Source: Pseudomonadota bacterium (GTDB lineage Bacteria > Pseudomonadota > Alphaproteobacteria > Caulobacterales > Caulobacteraceae). From it: DNA of 8,800 nt. The stretch's first letter is position 1. Each line of letters starts with the position of its first letter. Below, piece by piece: positions 1 to 6,839 of this stretch. Made by a program: the position numbers and the translations under genes. Under the pieces are notes generated by a model. That model did not search any database and was not told the origin of the DNA. It saw only the letters and a program-made list of their open reading frames with translations. The stretch covers positions 1-8,800 of the forward strand of contig JAFAEC010000127.1 in the NCBI GenBank assembly GCA_023424215.1, written 5' to 3'.

Positions 1-326
1 CCGCCAACGCCGACAAGGCCCACGCCGCCGCCTTCGCCGACTGGGGCATTCCGACCGCGCGGGCGATCGCCGAGGCGCGAGCGGCGTGCCCGCGCACGCT
101 GATCATCGGCTCCGGCGGCATCCGCGACGGCGTCGACGCGGCTCGCGCCATCCGGCTGGGCGCCGATATCGTCGGCCAGGCGGCCGGCGTGCTGGCGGCG
201 GCGACGGAGTCGACCGAGGCGGTGGTCGCGCACTTCCAGACGGTCATCCGGCAGCTGAGGACGGTCTGCTTCTGCACCGGCTCGGCCAATCTGACGGCGC
301 TGACCAAGGCGCCGCTGCAGGTCTGA
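1..326 (+). CDS. fni: Type 2 isopentenyl-diphosphate delta-isomerase, C-terminal part (5' end outside window)
   Basis: Interconverts isopentenyl and dimethylallyl diphosphate in isoprenoid synthesis, using reduced FMN (family knowledge). Only the last 107 codons are present, frame starting at base 3, about a third of the usual 340-350 residues. The visible part carries the late TIM-barrel phosphate/FMN-binding segment [20 protein letters not shown] followed by ADIVGQA, and ends with the family-typical FCTGS..L tail ([18 protein letters not shown]). Upstream sequence is missing, so the start and catalytic residues cannot be checked. It converges on hutH with a 199-bp spacer. In some Brevundimonas genomes a gene of this type sits in the carotenoid cluster, but nothing here shows that. 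An alternative, another FMN-dependent alpha-hydroxy-acid dehydrogenase-like barrel, is less likely because of the C-terminal tail. Confidence 0.85.
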   Translation, partial: ANADKAHAAAFADWGIPTARAIAEARAACPRTLIIGSGGIRDGVDAARAIRLGADIVGQAAGVLAAATESTEAVVAHFQTVIRQLRTVCFCTGSANLTALTKAPLQV

Positions 327-351
327 GGCCTGGCGCGGACTCAAAAACACA

Positions 352-387
352 GTCCGATGCGTCCGATGCGTCCGATGTGTCCGCTGG
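352..387. repeat. 9-bp tandem repeat, about four copies
   Basis: The unit GTCCGATGC occurs at 352-360 and 361-369, then as GTCCGATGT at 370-378 and more loosely as GTCCGCTGG at 379-387. It lies in the noncoding spacer between fni and hutH. Function is not apparent; it may be a slippage-prone microsatellite. The last copy runs into the inverted repeat at 378-418. Confidence 0.75.
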
Positions 388-418
388 GTTTTCGCAGGAG
401 CCTGTGACCCGGCGGACA
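378..418. repeat. Imperfect 12-bp inverted repeat in the fni-hutH spacer
   Basis: TGTCCGCTGGGT at 378-389 pairs with ACCCGGCGGACA at 407-418; the single mismatch is a G-U wobble in RNA read from the plus strand. The 17-nt loop holds a small CAGG/CCTG inversion (395-404). No T-run follows, so it is not a classical terminator by itself. It could act as a transcript-end hairpin protecting the fni mRNA 3' end (inference). Confidence 0.5.
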
Positions 419-434
419 GCTTCGGTGGGCCGAA

Positions 435-457
435 AAGGCCGGACGCGGCCTTCTGTT
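435..457. terminator. Probable bidirectional rho-independent terminator between fni and hutH
   Basis: AAGGCCG (435-441) and CGGCCTT (446-452) form a 7-bp stem with a GACG loop. On the plus strand it is followed by the interrupted T-rich stretch CTGTT. On the minus strand the stem is followed by TT and preceded by AA, giving CGGCCTTTT. It lies between the converging stop codons of fni (326) and hutH (526), where a shared terminator is expected. The stem is short but very GC-rich; T-tracts are weak. Confidence 0.55.
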
Positions 458-525
458 CGATTGTCAAAGACCCAAGGTCTCCATCCTGCGCCCCCAGTGC
501 GTCAGAATCGGTCGTGCCGCGGGCC

Positions 526-2055
526 TCAGGCCGAAGGCAGCAGGTCGGCGGCGAAGCGGCGGTAGCGGCCGGCGCGGACGCCCTGGGTCGCCCGCTCGAT
601 GTCGGGGGCGAAATAGTGGTCCGAGGCGTAGGGCGCGGCGGCCTCGCGGACGATGGCCCAGACCTGTTCGAGGTCCGGCGAGCTCTTCAGCGGACGGTGG
701 AACTCGATGCCCTGGGCCGCGGCCAGCAGTTCGATGCCGACGACGGTCGCGGTGTTCTCGGCCATGTCGAGCAGGCGCCGCGCCCCGTGGGTGGCCATGG
801 AGACATGGTCTTCCTGATTGGCCGAGGTCGGGACGGTGTCGACCACGCAGGGGTGGGCGACCATGCGGTTCTCGGCGACCAGCGCCGCGGCGGTGACCTG
901 GGCGATCATGAAACCGGAGTTCAGGCCGCTCTCCTTCACCAGAAAGGCGGGCAGCTCGCTCATCTTGGGGTCGACGAGGATGGAGGTGCGACGCTCGGAG
1001 ATATTACCGATCTCGCACAGGGCCATGGCGATCTGATCCGCTGCATAAGCAACGGGTTCGGCGTGGAAGTTGCCGCCGGAGATAACATCGCCGTCGTCGA
1101 TGAAGACCAGCGGATTGTCGGTCACGGCGTTGGCCTCGCGCTCCAGCATGGCGGCGGCGTTGCGCAGCACGTCCAGCGTCGCGCCCATCACCTGCGGCTG
1201 GCAGCGCAGGGAGTAGGGGTCCTGCACCTTGGCGCAGTCGTGGCGGTGGCTGTCGCGAATGGCCGAGCCGTCCATCAGCGCCCGCAGGCGGGCGGCGACG
1301 TCGATCTGGCCGGGCTGGCCGCGCAGGGCGTGGATGCGCGGATCGAAGGGGGCGTCGGAGCCCTTCAGGGCGTCGACCGACAGCGCCCCGGCGGCGACGG
1401 CGGCGGCGAAACAGGCCTCGGCCGCGAACAGGCCGGCCAGCGCCAGGGCGGTGGAGCACTGGGTGCCGTTGAGCAGGGCCAGGCCTTCCTTGGGGCCGAG
1501 CGTCAGCGGCGTGCGGCCGATGCGCGCCAGCGCCGCCTCGGCGGGCAGGGTTTCCCCGTTCAAACGCGCTTCGCCGACGCCGATCAGGACGCAGCTCATG
1601 TGGGCCAGCGGCGCGAGGTCCCCCGAGGCGCCGACCGAGCCCTTGGACGGAATGCAGGGCAGGACGTCGGCGTTGACCAGCTCGACCAGGGTCTCGAGCG
1701 TCTCGCGCCGGACCCCGGAGGCACCCTTTGACAGGCTGGCGATCTTCAGCACCAGCAGCAGGCGGACGACCGCATCCTCAAGCAGCGGCCCGACCCCGCA
1801 GGCGTGGCTGAGCACGAGATTCTTCTGAAGCGTTTCAAGGTCTTCCGGTGCGATGCTGGTGTTGGCCAGCAGGCCGAAGCCGGTGTTGACGCCATAGACG
1901 GTGCGGCCCTCGGCGACGATGGCGGCGATGGTGGCGGCGCCCTTGTCGACGGCGACCCAGGCGGCGTCGGTCAGGCTGATCGAAACCGGACCGTCGAGGA
2001 CGGCGCGGAGCTGGGCGAGGGTGAGGGGGGCTTGGCCGATGTGGATGGTCGTCAT
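526..2055 (-). CDS. hutH: Histidine ammonia-lyase (histidase)
   Basis: First step of histidine catabolism: non-oxidative deamination of L-histidine to trans-urocanate and ammonia, cytoplasmic homotetramer (family knowledge). At 509 residues it matches the usual length. The MIO-forming tripeptide Ala143-Ser144-Gly145 lies in [14 protein letters not shown]. Other catalytic residues known from Pseudomonas putida HutH are all present, offset by one: Tyr54 (YGVNTGFG), Asn196 (LLNGTQ), Tyr281 and Arg284 ([10 protein letters not shown]), Phe330 (GGNFH) and Glu415 (NQEDH), so the enzyme should be active. The start at 2055 gives a typical N-terminus; the ribosome-binding site is weak (GGACT upstream). 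It is downstream of hutU on the same strand, 187 bp away, and the gap is filled with a stem-loop array. Probably cotranscribed with hutU, though a private promoter is possible. Confidence 0.96.
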   Translation of the reverse strand: MTTIHIGQAPLTLAQLRAVLDGPVSISLTDAAWVAVDKGAATIAAIVAEGRTVYGVNTGFGLLANTSIAPEDLETLQKNLVLSHACGVGPLLEDAVVRLLLVLKIASLSKGASGVRRETLETLVELVNADVLPCIPSKGSVGASGDLAPLAHMSCVLIGVGEARLNGETLPAEAALARIGRTPLTLGPKEGLALLNGTQCSTALALAGLFAAEACFAAAVAAGALSVDALKGSDAPFDPRIHALRGQPGQIDVAARLRALMDGSAIRDSHRHDCAKVQDPYSLRCQPQVMGATLDVLRNAAAMLEREANAVTDNPLVFIDDGDVISGGNFHAEPVAYAADQIAMALCEIGNISERRTSILVDPKMSELPAFLVKESGLNSGFMIAQVTAAALVAENRMVAHPCVVDTVPTSANQEDHVSMATHGARRLLDMAENTATVVGIELLAAAQGIEFHRPLKSSPDLEQVWAIVREAAAPYASDHYFAPDIERATQGVRAGRYRRFAADLLPSA

Positions 2056-2076
2056 GGCGAGTCCGGTATCATTGAT

Positions 2077-2242
2077 CCCTCTCCCGGTGGGAGAGGGCTT
2101 GAGCGCACGGGAGCGAAGCGATCGTCCTTGCGCGAAAGGGTGAGGGCGGGGTGTGAAGCGGCCGAGAGCCGACCCTCACCCGACCGCGCCAGAACGACGG
2201 CTCCGTCGTCGTGCGCGGTCTCCCTCTCCCAATGGGAGAGGG
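2077..2242. repeat. 166-bp array of nested palindromes (REP/MITE-like intergenic repeat)
   Basis: The block begins and ends with the same near-perfect palindrome: CCCTCTCCC-GGT-GGGAGAGGG at 2077-2097 and CCCTCTCCC-AAT-GGGAGAGGG at 2222-2242. Inside are an inverted pair GGGTGAGGG (2138-2146) / CCCTCACCC (2173-2181), and a compound hairpin GACCGCGC (2182-2189) / GCGCGGTC (2213-2220) with inner arms ACGACGG (2194-2200) and CCGTCGT (2203-2209). Because the end palindromes are self-symmetric, they also serve as terminal inverted repeats. No coding frame of note and no clear target-site duplication is seen. It occupies nearly all of the hutU-hutH spacer, its right edge touching the hutU stop codon. 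Similar CCCTCTCCC-type palindromic repeats are dispersed in alphaproteobacterial genomes (recollection, not tested here). Confidence 0.8.
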
Positions 2243-3913
2243 TCACGCGAGCGAGGGCAGGTTCAGCCCGTGCTCGCGGGCAGCGTCGCGCGCGATCTCG
2301 TAGCCGGCGTCGGCGTGGCGCATGACGCCCGTGGCGGGGTCGTTCCAGAGGACGCGTTCCAGACGCCTGGCCGCCTCCGGCGTGCCGTCCGCCACGATGA
2401 CCACCCCGGAGTGCTGCGAGTAGCCCATGCCGACGCCGCCGCCGTGGTGCAGCGACACCCAGCTGGCCCCCGAGGCGGTGTTGAGCAGGGCGTTGAGCAG
2501 GGGCCAGTCGGAGACGGCGTCCGAGCCGTCCATCATGGCCTCCGTCTCGCGGTTGGGGCTGGCCACCGAGCCGCTGTCGAGGTGGTCGCGGCCGATGACG
2601 ATGGGGCCGCTGAGCTCGCCCGACGCCACCATGTCGTTGAACATCAGCCCGGCGCGGTGGCGGTCGCCGAGGCCGATCCAGCAGATGCGGGCGGGCAGGC
2701 CCTGGAAGGCGATGCGCTCCCCGGCCATGTCCAGCCAGCGGTGCAGGCTGGCGTTATCCGGGAACAGCCGTTTCATGGCTTCGTCGGTCTTGCGGATGTC
2801 CGCCGGATCGCCGGTCAGCGAGGCCCAGCGGAACGGCCCGATGCCGCGGCAGAACAGCGGGCGGATGTAGGCGGGGACGAAGCCGGGGAAGGCGAAGGCG
2901 TCCTCGACCCCGGCGTCGAAGGCCACCTGGCGGATGTTGTTGCCGTAGTCGGTGGTCGGCACGCCCATGGCGTGGAAGTCGAGCATGGCGCGGACGTGCA
3001 CAGCCATGGAGGCGCGGGCGGCGGCCTCGACGGCGGCCGGGTCGCTCTGGCGCTTCGTCTCCCACTCGGCGACGGTCCAGCCGATCGGCAGATAGCCGTT
3101 GACCGGATCGTGAGCCGAGGTCTGGTCGGTGACCAGATCAGGCCGCACGCCGCACTTCACCAGTTCGGGGAGGACTTCGGCGGCGTTGCCCAACAGGCCG
3201 ATGGAAACGGGTTTCCTGTCGTCGAGCGACTGTTTCAGAAGGTCCAGCGCCTCATCCAGCGTCTCGGCCATGACGTCGAGGTAGCGGGTGCGCAGGCGCA
3301 TCTCGATGCGGCTGCGCTGGCACTCCACCGCGAGGCAGGAGGCGCCGGCCATGGTCGCCGCCAGGGGCTGGGCCCCGCCCATGCCGCCGAGGCCGGCGGT
3401 GAGAATCCACTTGCCCGACCAGTCGCCGCCGTAGTGCTGGCGCCCGGCCTCGGCGAAGGTCTCGTAGGTGCCCTGAACGATCCCTTGGGTGCCGATGTAG
3501 ATCCAGGAGCCGGCCGTCATCTGGCCGTACATCATCAGCCCCTTGCGATCGAGCTCGTGGAAATGCTCCCAGGTCGCCCATTTCGGGACCAGGTTGGAAT
3601 TGGCGATCAGCACCCGCGGCGCATCCTCATGGGTGCGGAACACGCCGACGGGCTTGCCGGACTGGACCAGCAGGGTCTGGTCGGGCTCGAGCGCGCGCAG
3701 TTCGGCGACGATGCGGTCGAAGCTGGCCCAGTCCCGGGCGGCCTTGCCGATGCCGCCGTAGACCACGAGGTCCTCGGGCCGCTCGGCCACCTCGGGATCG
3801 AGGTTGTTCATCATCATGCGCAGGGCGGCCTCGGCGGCCCAGGTCTTCGCCGTCATCTCCGGGCCGCGCGGGGCGCGGACGACGCGGGCGTTCGGGGTCT
3901 GTTGAGTCGACAT
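2243..3913 (-). CDS. hutU: Urocanate hydratase (urocanase)
   Basis: Second step of histidine catabolism: hydrates urocanate to 4-imidazolone-5-propionate using tightly bound NAD+ as electrophile; cytoplasmic dimer (family knowledge). With the start at 3913 the protein is 556 residues, the family norm. A longer frame starting at 4039 would add 42 unrelated residues and run through the start region of hutG, so it was rejected. An AGAGAGG ribosome-binding sequence (plus-strand 3919-3925) lies 5 nt before this ATG. Visible motifs are [12 protein letters not shown] near residue 51, the NAD-binding stretch [10 protein letters not shown] near 174-183, and [14 protein letters not shown] with Cys411, which corresponds to the active-site Cys410 of the P. 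putida enzyme. The C-terminus ends at LNLPSLA, about where homologues end, and its TGA abuts the palindromic array. First gene of the minus-strand hut arm. Confidence 0.96.
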   Translation of the reverse strand: MSTQQTPNARVVRAPRGPEMTAKTWAAEAALRMMMNNLDPEVAERPEDLVVYGGIGKAARDWASFDRIVAELRALEPDQTLLVQSGKPVGVFRTHEDAPRVLIANSNLVPKWATWEHFHELDRKGLMMYGQMTAGSWIYIGTQGIVQGTYETFAEAGRQHYGGDWSGKWILTAGLGGMGGAQPLAATMAGASCLAVECQRSRIEMRLRTRYLDVMAETLDEALDLLKQSLDDRKPVSIGLLGNAAEVLPELVKCGVRPDLVTDQTSAHDPVNGYLPIGWTVAEWETKRQSDPAAVEAAARASMAVHVRAMLDFHAMGVPTTDYGNNIRQVAFDAGVEDAFAFPGFVPAYIRPLFCRGIGPFRWASLTGDPADIRKTDEAMKRLFPDNASLHRWLDMAGERIAFQGLPARICWIGLGDRHRAGLMFNDMVASGELSGPIVIGRDHLDSGSVASPNRETEAMMDGSDAVSDWPLLNALLNTASGASWVSLHHGGGVGMGYSQHSGVVIVADGTPEAARRLERVLWNDPATGVMRHADAGYEIARDAAREHGLNLPSLA

Positions 3914-3918
3914 GGACG

Positions 3919-3925
3919 CCTCTCT
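3919..3925 (-). promoter_or_regulatory. Ribosome-binding site of hutU
   Basis: Read on the minus strand this is AGAGAGG, 5 nt from the ATG at 3911-3913. It decides between this start and the upstream in-frame ATG at 4039. It sits inside the 25-bp space that separates the two divergent hut start codons. Confidence 0.6.
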
Positions 3926-3938
3926 ACGCTGCCAAACC

Positions 3939-4844
3939 ATGACCACGGAAGACTCAGAGGCGCTGGGCTGGCGCTCCGTCGCGGACCTCGTCGGCGACCA
4001 TCCGGATGCGCGCGTCGCGCTGATCGGCGCGGGCGTCAACGAGCGGTCGCTGACGCCCGGACGGTGCGACCTGGGGCCGAAGGCGCTGCGCGCCGTGCTG
4101 CCGCGGTTCTCGACCTATGACGTCGAGACCGGCCGCGAGCTGGCGACGCGGGTGCATGACGCCGGCGACGCGGCGGTGAAGGCGCTGGCCCCGGCGGAGG
4201 CGTTCGCGCCGGTGCGCGACGCGGTGGCGGCCCAGGCGGGGCGGGCGCTGACCGTGCTGGTCGGCGGCAACAACGCCATCACCCGGCCGGGCGTGCACGG
4301 GCTCGGGCTGGACAAGGGACTTGAGGGCGTCGGCCTGCTGACGCTGGACGCCCATTTCGACCTGCGGGACACCGATCGGGGGCTGACCAACGGCAATCCG
4401 GTGCGGGCGCTGCTGGAGGACGGGCTGGCGGGCGAACGGATCAGCCAGGTCGGACTGTCTCCGTTCGCCAACACCCGGCGGGCCCACGAGACGGCGATGG
4501 CGGCGGGGATCGCGGTGCGGACGGCGCGGGAGTGCCGCGAACGCGGGCTGGCGGCCGTGGTGGCCGAGGAGCTTGAGCGGCTGTCGGGGCTGGTCGAGGC
4601 GATCTACGTCGACTTCGACATCGACGTCATCGACCGCAGCCAGTGGCCGGCCTCGCCGGGAGCGCGGCCGGGCGGGGTGGGCGTGCACGACTTCTTCGAC
4701 GCCACGCGCGTGGTCGGCTCGCATCCGAAGGTCAATGCGGTGGACCTGACCGAATACGATCCGTCGCTGGAGGTGGGCGACCTCGGCTCGCTGACGGCGG
4801 GGCGGTGGTTCTGCGAACTGCTGGCGGGGTTCGAGGAAAGATGA
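3939..4844 (+). CDS. hutG: Arginase/ureohydrolase-family protein, probable formimidoylglutamase
   Basis: Likely last step of histidine catabolism: hydrolysis of N-formimino-L-glutamate to glutamate and formamide (inferred from family plus hut context). The 301-residue protein has the binuclear-metal ureohydrolase signatures DAHFDLRD at 137-144 and DFDIDVID at 225-232 (ligand candidates Asp137, His139, Asp141, Asp227, Asp229). The first signature, normally GGDHS or GGGHE, reads GGNNA (109-113), so the usual first metal-ligand His is Asn112. This is odd for a catalytic member, unless the clade tolerates it. The start at 3939 is preferred; an in-frame ATG at 3912 would overlap the hutU start codon. 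Neither has a clear Shine-Dalgarno sequence. The stop overlaps the hutI start (ATGA), so the two are translationally coupled. It could instead act on another guanidino or formimino substrate. Confidence 0.78.
   Translation: MTTEDSEALGWRSVADLVGDHPDARVALIGAGVNERSLTPGRCDLGPKALRAVLPRFSTYDVETGRELATRVHDAGDAAVKALAPAEAFAPVRDAVAAQAGRALTVLVGGNNAITRPGVHGLGLDKGLEGVGLLTLDAHFDLRDTDRGLTNGNPVRALLEDGLAGERISQVGLSPFANTRRAHETAMAAGIAVRTARECRERGLAAVVAEELERLSGLVEAIYVDFDIDVIDRSQWPASPGARPGGVGVHDFFDATRVVGSHPKVNAVDLTEYDPSLEVGDLGSLTAGRWFCELLAGFEER
4833..4840 (+). promoter_or_regulatory. Ribosome-binding site of hutI inside the hutG 3' end
   Basis: GAGGAAAG directly precedes the ATG at 4841, a short spacing (about 3 nt from the AGGA core). 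With the 4-bp ATGA overlap this suggests that ribosomes terminating on hutG reinitiate on hutI. Confidence 0.5.
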
Positions 4845-6049
4845 GCGACCTGCTCCTGACCGACTGCCGGCTGGCGACCATGGTACCCGGCGGCGCGCCG
4901 TTCGGGGCGGCGGAAGACGGGGCGGTGCTGGTCGAGGGCGGTCGCATCGTCTGGGCCGGGCCGCGGGCGGAGGCGCCTGTGGACAAGCCTGTGGAAACCC
5001 ACCGGCTGGGCGGGCGCTGGGTGACCCCCGGCCTGATCGATTGCCACACCCACCTGGTGTTTGGCGGCGACCGCTCCGGCGAGTTCGAGCAGCGGCTGAA
5101 CGGGGCGTCGTACGAGGACATCGCCCGGGCCGGGGGCGGCATCGTCTCGACCATGACGGCGACGCGGGCTGCGTCGGAGGAGACGCTGTACGCCAGCGCC
5201 CTGACGCGACTGGCGGGGCTCAAGGCGACCGGGGTGACCACGGTGGAGATCAAGTCCGGCTACGGGCTGGACCGGGACAGCGAGCTGAAGATGCTGCGCA
5301 CGGCGCGGCGGATCGGGCGCGAGGCGGGGGTGCGGGTGCGGACCAGTTACCTGGGCCTGCACGCAGTGCCGCCGGAGCATCGGGCGAACCGCGCCGCCTA
5401 TGTGGACAAGGCTGTGGACGACATTCTGCCGGCGGCGCACGCCGAGGGGCTGGTCGACGCCGTGGACGCCTATTGCGAGCCGATCGCCTTCTCGGTCGGG
5501 GAGGTGGGGCGGCTGTTCGACAAGGCACGCGCGCTGGGTCTGCCGGTCAAGCTGCACGCCGACCAGCTGTCGGACGCCGGCGGGGCGGCGCTGGCGGCCA
5601 AGTACAAGGCGCTGTCGGCGGACCATGTCGAGCACACCACCGAAGCCGGGGTGCGGGCCATGGCCGAGGCCGGGGTGGTCGCGGTGCTGCTGCCGGGCGC
5701 CTTCCTGATGCTGAGGGAGACGCAGCCCCCGCCGGTGGAGCTGCTGCGGCGGCACGGGGTCGGGATGGCGGTGGCGACGGACTGCAATCCGGGCACCTCG
5801 CCGGTGGCCTCGATGACGGCGGCGCTGAACCTGGCCTGCGTGCAGTTCCGGCTGACCCCGGAGGAGGCGCTGGCTGGGGCGACGCGGGTCGCGGCGCAGG
5901 CGCTGGGGCTGGGCGAAGAGGCCGGCACGATCGAGGCCGGCAAGGCGGCCGACCTGGCGGTGTGGGACGTCGAGCGGCCGGCCGAGCTCTGCTACTGGCT
6001 GGGCAAGCCGTTGCTGCACCGGCGTTATCTGGCCGGCGCGGCCGCGTAA
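4841..6049 (+). CDS. hutI: Imidazolonepropionase
   Basis: Third step of histidine catabolism: hydrolyses 4-imidazolone-5-propionate to N-formimino-L-glutamate. It is a metal-dependent amidohydrolase-superfamily TIM barrel, cytoplasmic (family knowledge). The 402 residues match the family length. Metal ligands visible are His69 and His71 ([12 protein letters not shown]), His239 ([12 protein letters not shown]) and Asp314 (ATDCNPGTS); the ADHVEH segment near 260-265 and the EIKSGYGLD segment near 136-144 are also typical. The C-terminal [12 protein letters not shown] strand is the usual amidohydrolase small-domain ending. It begins in the hutG stop codon (ATGA overlap), so the two form one translational unit. 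No hairpin terminator is obvious just after its stop codon. Confidence 0.96.
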   Translation: MSDLLLTDCRLATMVPGGAPFGAAEDGAVLVEGGRIVWAGPRAEAPVDKPVETHRLGGRWVTPGLIDCHTHLVFGGDRSGEFEQRLNGASYEDIARAGGGIVSTMTATRAASEETLYASALTRLAGLKATGVTTVEIKSGYGLDRDSELKMLRTARRIGREAGVRVRTSYLGLHAVPPEHRANRAAYVDKAVDDILPAAHAEGLVDAVDAYCEPIAFSVGEVGRLFDKARALGLPVKLHADQLSDAGGAALAAKYKALSADHVEHTTEAGVRAMAEAGVVAVLLPGAFLMLRETQPPPVELLRRHGVGMAVATDCNPGTSPVASMTAALNLACVQFRLTPEEALAGATRVAAQALGLGEEAGTIEAGKAADLAVWDVERPAELCYWLGKPLLHRRYLAGAAA

Positions 6050-6069
6050 TCGTCGGGTAAGGCGAATCC

Positions 6070-6090
6070 GCGCATGCTCGCGCCATGCGC
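6070..6090 (+). repeat. 7-bp hairpin over the start codon of the small ORF
   Basis: GCGCATG (6070-6076) pairs exactly with CATGCGC (6084-6090) around a 7-nt loop. The candidate start ATG (6085-6087) lies within the right arm, so folding of the mRNA would hide it. There is no T-run, so it is not a good terminator for hutI. In sequence this GC-rich the hairpin could be chance. Confidence 0.4.
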
Positions 6091-6204
6091 CCGTTCCGCG
6101 ACCGCACCGAAGGCCTGCTGCTCGCCGCCCTGGTGGTGGTGACTCTGGGGCTGGCGGTGGCGACGGGGCTGTCGGTCGAGGCGACCCTGGCTCAGGCCTG
6201 GTAG
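6085..6204 (+). CDS. Candidate small single-pass membrane protein, 39 aa
   Basis: Not recognised as a known family. The frame encodes a basic N-terminus (MRPFRDRTEG), then a strongly hydrophobic stretch of about 20 residues (LLLAALVVVTLGLAVATGLS), then a short tail EATLAQAW. This is the layout of a one-helix inner-membrane peptide with N-terminus inside by the positive-inside rule. An in-frame stop at 6058-6060 means the frame cannot start much earlier. No Shine-Dalgarno sequence is visible, and the start codon lies in a hairpin. It is 35 bp downstream of hutI on the same strand, and its last 13 bases overlap the 3' end of the convergent nitroreductase gene. The coherent amphipathic layout supports it as real; a chance frame remains possible. 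Confidence 0.45.
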   Translation: MRPFRDRTEGLLLAALVVVTLGLAVATGLSVEATLAQAW

Positions 6205-6794
6205 GTCGTACGCGAGGCCAGATCCGGCCGCGGGCGCTCCAGCGGCGGCTCGGCCAGGGTTCCGATATGGATGAAGCCGGCGACCTGCTCGGCACCCGTC
6301 AGGCCGAGCAGGGCGACGGCCTCGGGATCGTAGCTGTACCAGTCGGTGATCCAGCTGGCCGAATAGCCCAGGGCGTTGGCGGCGTGTTCGAGGTTCATGC
6401 ACACGGCCCCGGCGGAGAGGCGCTGCTCCCACTCGGGCACCTTGAGGTTCGGGACCGGGGCCGAGACGACGAGGATGGTCAGCGGCGGGCAGGTCAGCTT
6501 GCTGAGCACCTTCGCCGCCTTGCCGGGGTCGGGCTGACGGGCGGCGAGGGGCTCGAGGCGGCGGGCGAGGTCGGCGCGGCCCTGCGGGCCCATGACCAAG
6601 AAGCGCCACGGGAACAGCTTGCCGTGGTCGGGCGTGCGGGCGCCCAGCGACAGGATCCGCTCGACCTCGGCCGGCGAGGGTCCGGGGGCGGCCAGGGCCT
6701 GGGCGGGGGCCGACCGGCGCGTGGCCAGCCGGCGCTCCAGCTCGGGCGAGGCGACGGGGAGGGGCAGGGAGGCCCCCAGGTCGGCGTCGGTCAT
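6192..6794 (-). CDS. Nitroreductase family protein, YdjA-like
   Basis: FMN-dependent NAD(P)H oxidoreductase of the small single-domain nitroreductase group; the physiological substrate is unknown for most members. At 200 residues it is slightly longer than E. coli YdjA (183), with about 15 extra N-terminal residues. Family marks are the FMN-phosphate-binding Arg-Arg-Ser at 26-28 (ATRRSAP), GARTPDHGKLFPWRF at 51-65, KVPEWEQRLSAGAVCMNLEH at 118-137, and the late strand GFIHIGT at 173-179. The PDHG..PW and KVP.WEQ..SAG combination is specific to the YdjA-type branch. It starts at 6794, only 45 bp from the divergent NUDIX gene, and converges with the small ORF after hutI. No operon partner is seen on its strand. 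Link to histidine catabolism is not supported. Confidence 0.88.
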   Translation of the reverse strand: MTDADLGASLPLPVASPELERRLATRRSAPAQALAAPGPSPAEVERILSLGARTPDHGKLFPWRFLVMGPQGRADLARRLEPLAARQPDPGKAAKVLSKLTCPPLTILVVSAPVPNLKVPEWEQRLSAGAVCMNLEHAANALGYSASWITDWYSYDPEAVALLGLTGAEQVAGFIHIGTLAEPPLERPRPDLASRTTYQA

Positions 6795-6800
6795 GCCGCC

Positions 6801-6810
6801 TAGCTAGTGC
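6801..6810. promoter_or_regulatory. Candidate -10 region shared by the divergent nitroreductase and NUDIX genes
   Basis: The 45-bp gap between the two divergent start codons contains CTAGCTAG (6800-6807), a perfect palindrome, within CCTAGCTAGTGCC. GCTAGTGC (6803-6810) resembles the alphaproteobacterial -10 type GCTANAWC for the plus strand, 30 nt before the NUDIX ATG. Read the other way, GCTAGGCG would place the transcript start at or near the nitroreductase ATG. No convincing -35 was found for either direction. Confidence 0.3.
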
Positions 6811-6839
6811 CGCGAACGCCGCTGCGCCATACCCGGCCC

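Noticed and set aside
514..1731. Open plus-strand frame of 405 codons opposite hutH
   Set aside because: Antisense to a fully conserved histidase with all catalytic residues; composition is low-complexity Gly/Gln/Asp/Val, as in a GC-driven shadow frame.
2046..2246. Minus-strand 64-codon frame in the hutU-hutH gap
   Set aside because: It is the translation of the palindromic repeat block, has no ribosome-binding site and no known similarity; the secondary structure explains the sequence better.
3914..4039. Longer N-terminus for HutU starting at 4039
   Set aside because: It would add 42 residues not found in urocanases and overlap the hutG coding start, while the ATG at 3913 has a good ribosome-binding site and gives the standard 556 residues.
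2153..4120. Open plus-strand frame of 655 codons opposite hutU
   Set aside because: It lies antisense to a clear urocanase gene and its translation is Arg/Gly/Ala/His-rich without any domain. Such frames are expected opposite high-GC coding sequence.
4978..5421. Paired DnaA-box-like TGTGGACAA sequences (4978-4986 with 4990-4998, and 5401-5409 with 5413-5421), each pair 12 nt apart
   Set aside because: Both pairs lie inside hutI and are explained by common codons for Val-Asp-Lys and Val-Asp/Glu ([15 protein letters not shown]). No AT-rich region or other origin feature is nearby.
4604..6295. Minus-strand frame of 563 codons opposite hutI
   Set aside because: Antisense to hutI and part of hutG, Arg/Pro/His-rich, with no recognisable domain.
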